From the NCBI RefSeq assembly GCF_001969365.1, contig NZ_CP019312.1, positions 1,364,001 to 1,428,000 on the forward strand: DNA of 64,000 nt, in the 5' to 3' direction. The position numbers and the translations under genes are program-made. The DNA is from Tateyamaria omphalii. GTDB taxonomy: Bacteria; Pseudomonadota; Alphaproteobacteria; Rhodobacterales; Rhodobacteraceae. A model generated the notes under the pieces. That model made no database searches. It was not told the DNA's origin and saw only the letters and a program-made list of their open reading frames with translations. Shown here in pieces: positions 63,531 to 64,000 of this stretch. Every line of letters begins with the position of its first letter. Position 1 is the stretch's first letter.

Positions 63531-64000
63531 CAGTGATCCTCCAATGCTTCGCCAAGATAGGCTTCCTGAACCTTGGGATTTGCGCGCACCGCTTCCGGTG
63601 TGCCCGTCGCAATGATTTCACCATAGACCAGCACACTGATCTGGTCGGCGAGGCCAAAGACGACGCCCATGTCGTGCTCTACCATGACCAGCGTTTTCCC
63701 CTCCGTCACCGTGCGGATCAGATCGACAATATAGTCTGTTTCGGAATGGCTCATCCCTGCGGTTGGTTCATCGAGCATGATGACATCGGCACCCCCTGCG
63801 ATGGTGATCCCGATCTCGAGCGCGCGTTGTTCGGCATAGCTGAGCACACCGGCGGGCAGATTGCGCCGGGCCGTCAGGTTGATCTGGTCGAGGATGTCGT
63901 CTGTGCCTTCGGTCAGCGCGCGGGAGCGGCCCACCATGGACCAGAAATTGTAGCGATAGCCCATCGACCACAGCAGCGAGCAGCGGACGTTTTCGAATAC
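63530..64000 (-). CDS. livG: branched-chain amino-acid-type ABC transporter ATP-binding protein LivG (5' end outside window)
   Basis: The last 156 codons are present, ending EALEDH. VLSYAEQRALEIGITIAGGADVIMLDEPTAGMSHSETD carries the Walker B and a modified signature (LSYAEQ in place of LSGGE, with the usual LivG form). VMVEHDMGVVFGLADQISVLVYG is the LivG switch region. Walker A would be beyond the right edge. It overlaps livF, as is usual for the livGF pair. Confidence 0.88.
   Translation of the reverse strand, partial: VFENVRCSLLWSMGYRYNFWSMVGRSRALTEGTDDILDQINLTARRNLPAGVLSYAEQRALEIGITIAGGADVIMLDEPTAGMSHSETDYIVDLIRTVTEGKTLVMVEHDMGVVFGLADQISVLVYGEIIATGTPEAVRANPKVQEAYLGEALEDH

Overview
The window looks like a chromosomal segment of a marine Roseobacter-group alphaproteobacterium (Rhodobacteraceae). 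Pointers are dmdA next to acuI for DMSP use, genes for DHPS (2,3-dihydroxypropane-1-sulfonate) breakdown, the trgA-trgB-cysK block known from Rhodobacter, a photolyase-cfa pair behind an ECF11/RpoE-type promoter, and the Rhodobacteraceae order of phoR-pstSCAB-phoU-phoB. Most genes are GC-rich and packed tightly, with many ATGA, GTGA or TGATG stop/start overlaps. No phage, IS element, plasmid gene or CRISPR array was seen. Everything here is read by eye; no database search was run.

Region 1 (1-9240) handles osmolytes and DMSP. A cysteine-rich membrane protein (DUF2182), a cysteine-rich DUF1326 protein and a DinB-fold protein are coupled to dmdA, and acuI follows after a REP-like hairpin. A GNAT acetyltransferase and a HIT protein come next, then two divergent BCCT transporters around a 445-bp spacer with a perfect inverted repeat. 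Region 2 (9264-19085) holds a class V aminotransferase, then phrB, cfa, trgA, trgB, cysK, an MscS-type channel and an alanyl-tRNA editing protein. A TGATCC-N18-TAAG promoter sits just before phrB, so the first part is probably a photo-oxidative stress unit.

Region 3 (19144-25682) has tRNA-Ser(GGA) and a coupled set: ABC1 kinase, ABC ATPase, FtsX-type permease, AttH-like secreted protein and an FMN-binding oxidase-fold protein. Region 4 (25977-31818) has monomeric isocitrate dehydrogenase and a DHPS set: hpsN (split by a one-base frameshift), a zinc alcohol dehydrogenase and comDE. Region 5 (31984-38338) is a complete chemotaxis signalling set without a receptor, visibly poorer in GC. cheB-cheD read rightward and meet STAS-cheY-cheA-cheW-cheR-cheY-(CheT-like) reading leftward.

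Region 6 (38473-41032) is a one-carbon operon: a small 'virulence factor' family protein, methylenetetrahydrofolate reductase and a methyl-THF methyltransferase with an Arg/Gly tail. Region 7 (41238-51360) is mixed: sulfotransferase, ppx, rlmE, a GlxA-type AraC regulator, class II DAHP synthase, a PAS protein, yicC, gmk, a gamma carbonic anhydrase-like protein, a CHMI-like isomerase and a trans-sulfuration PLP enzyme. Region 8 (51372-58959) is the phosphate regulon. Region 9 (59196-64000) has an SDR, a TesB thioesterase, a serine beta-lactamase-fold hydrolase, a GST and the livF/livG ATPases of a branched-chain amino-acid-type ABC transporter; livG runs off the end.

The main points for follow-up are the dmdA operon partners, the ECF11 promoter before phrB-cfa-trg, an exact 16-nt palindromic sequence present three times (twice inside genes, in different frames), the hpsN frameshift, the CheT-like protein, and the Arg-for-Lys change in the LivF Walker A motif.
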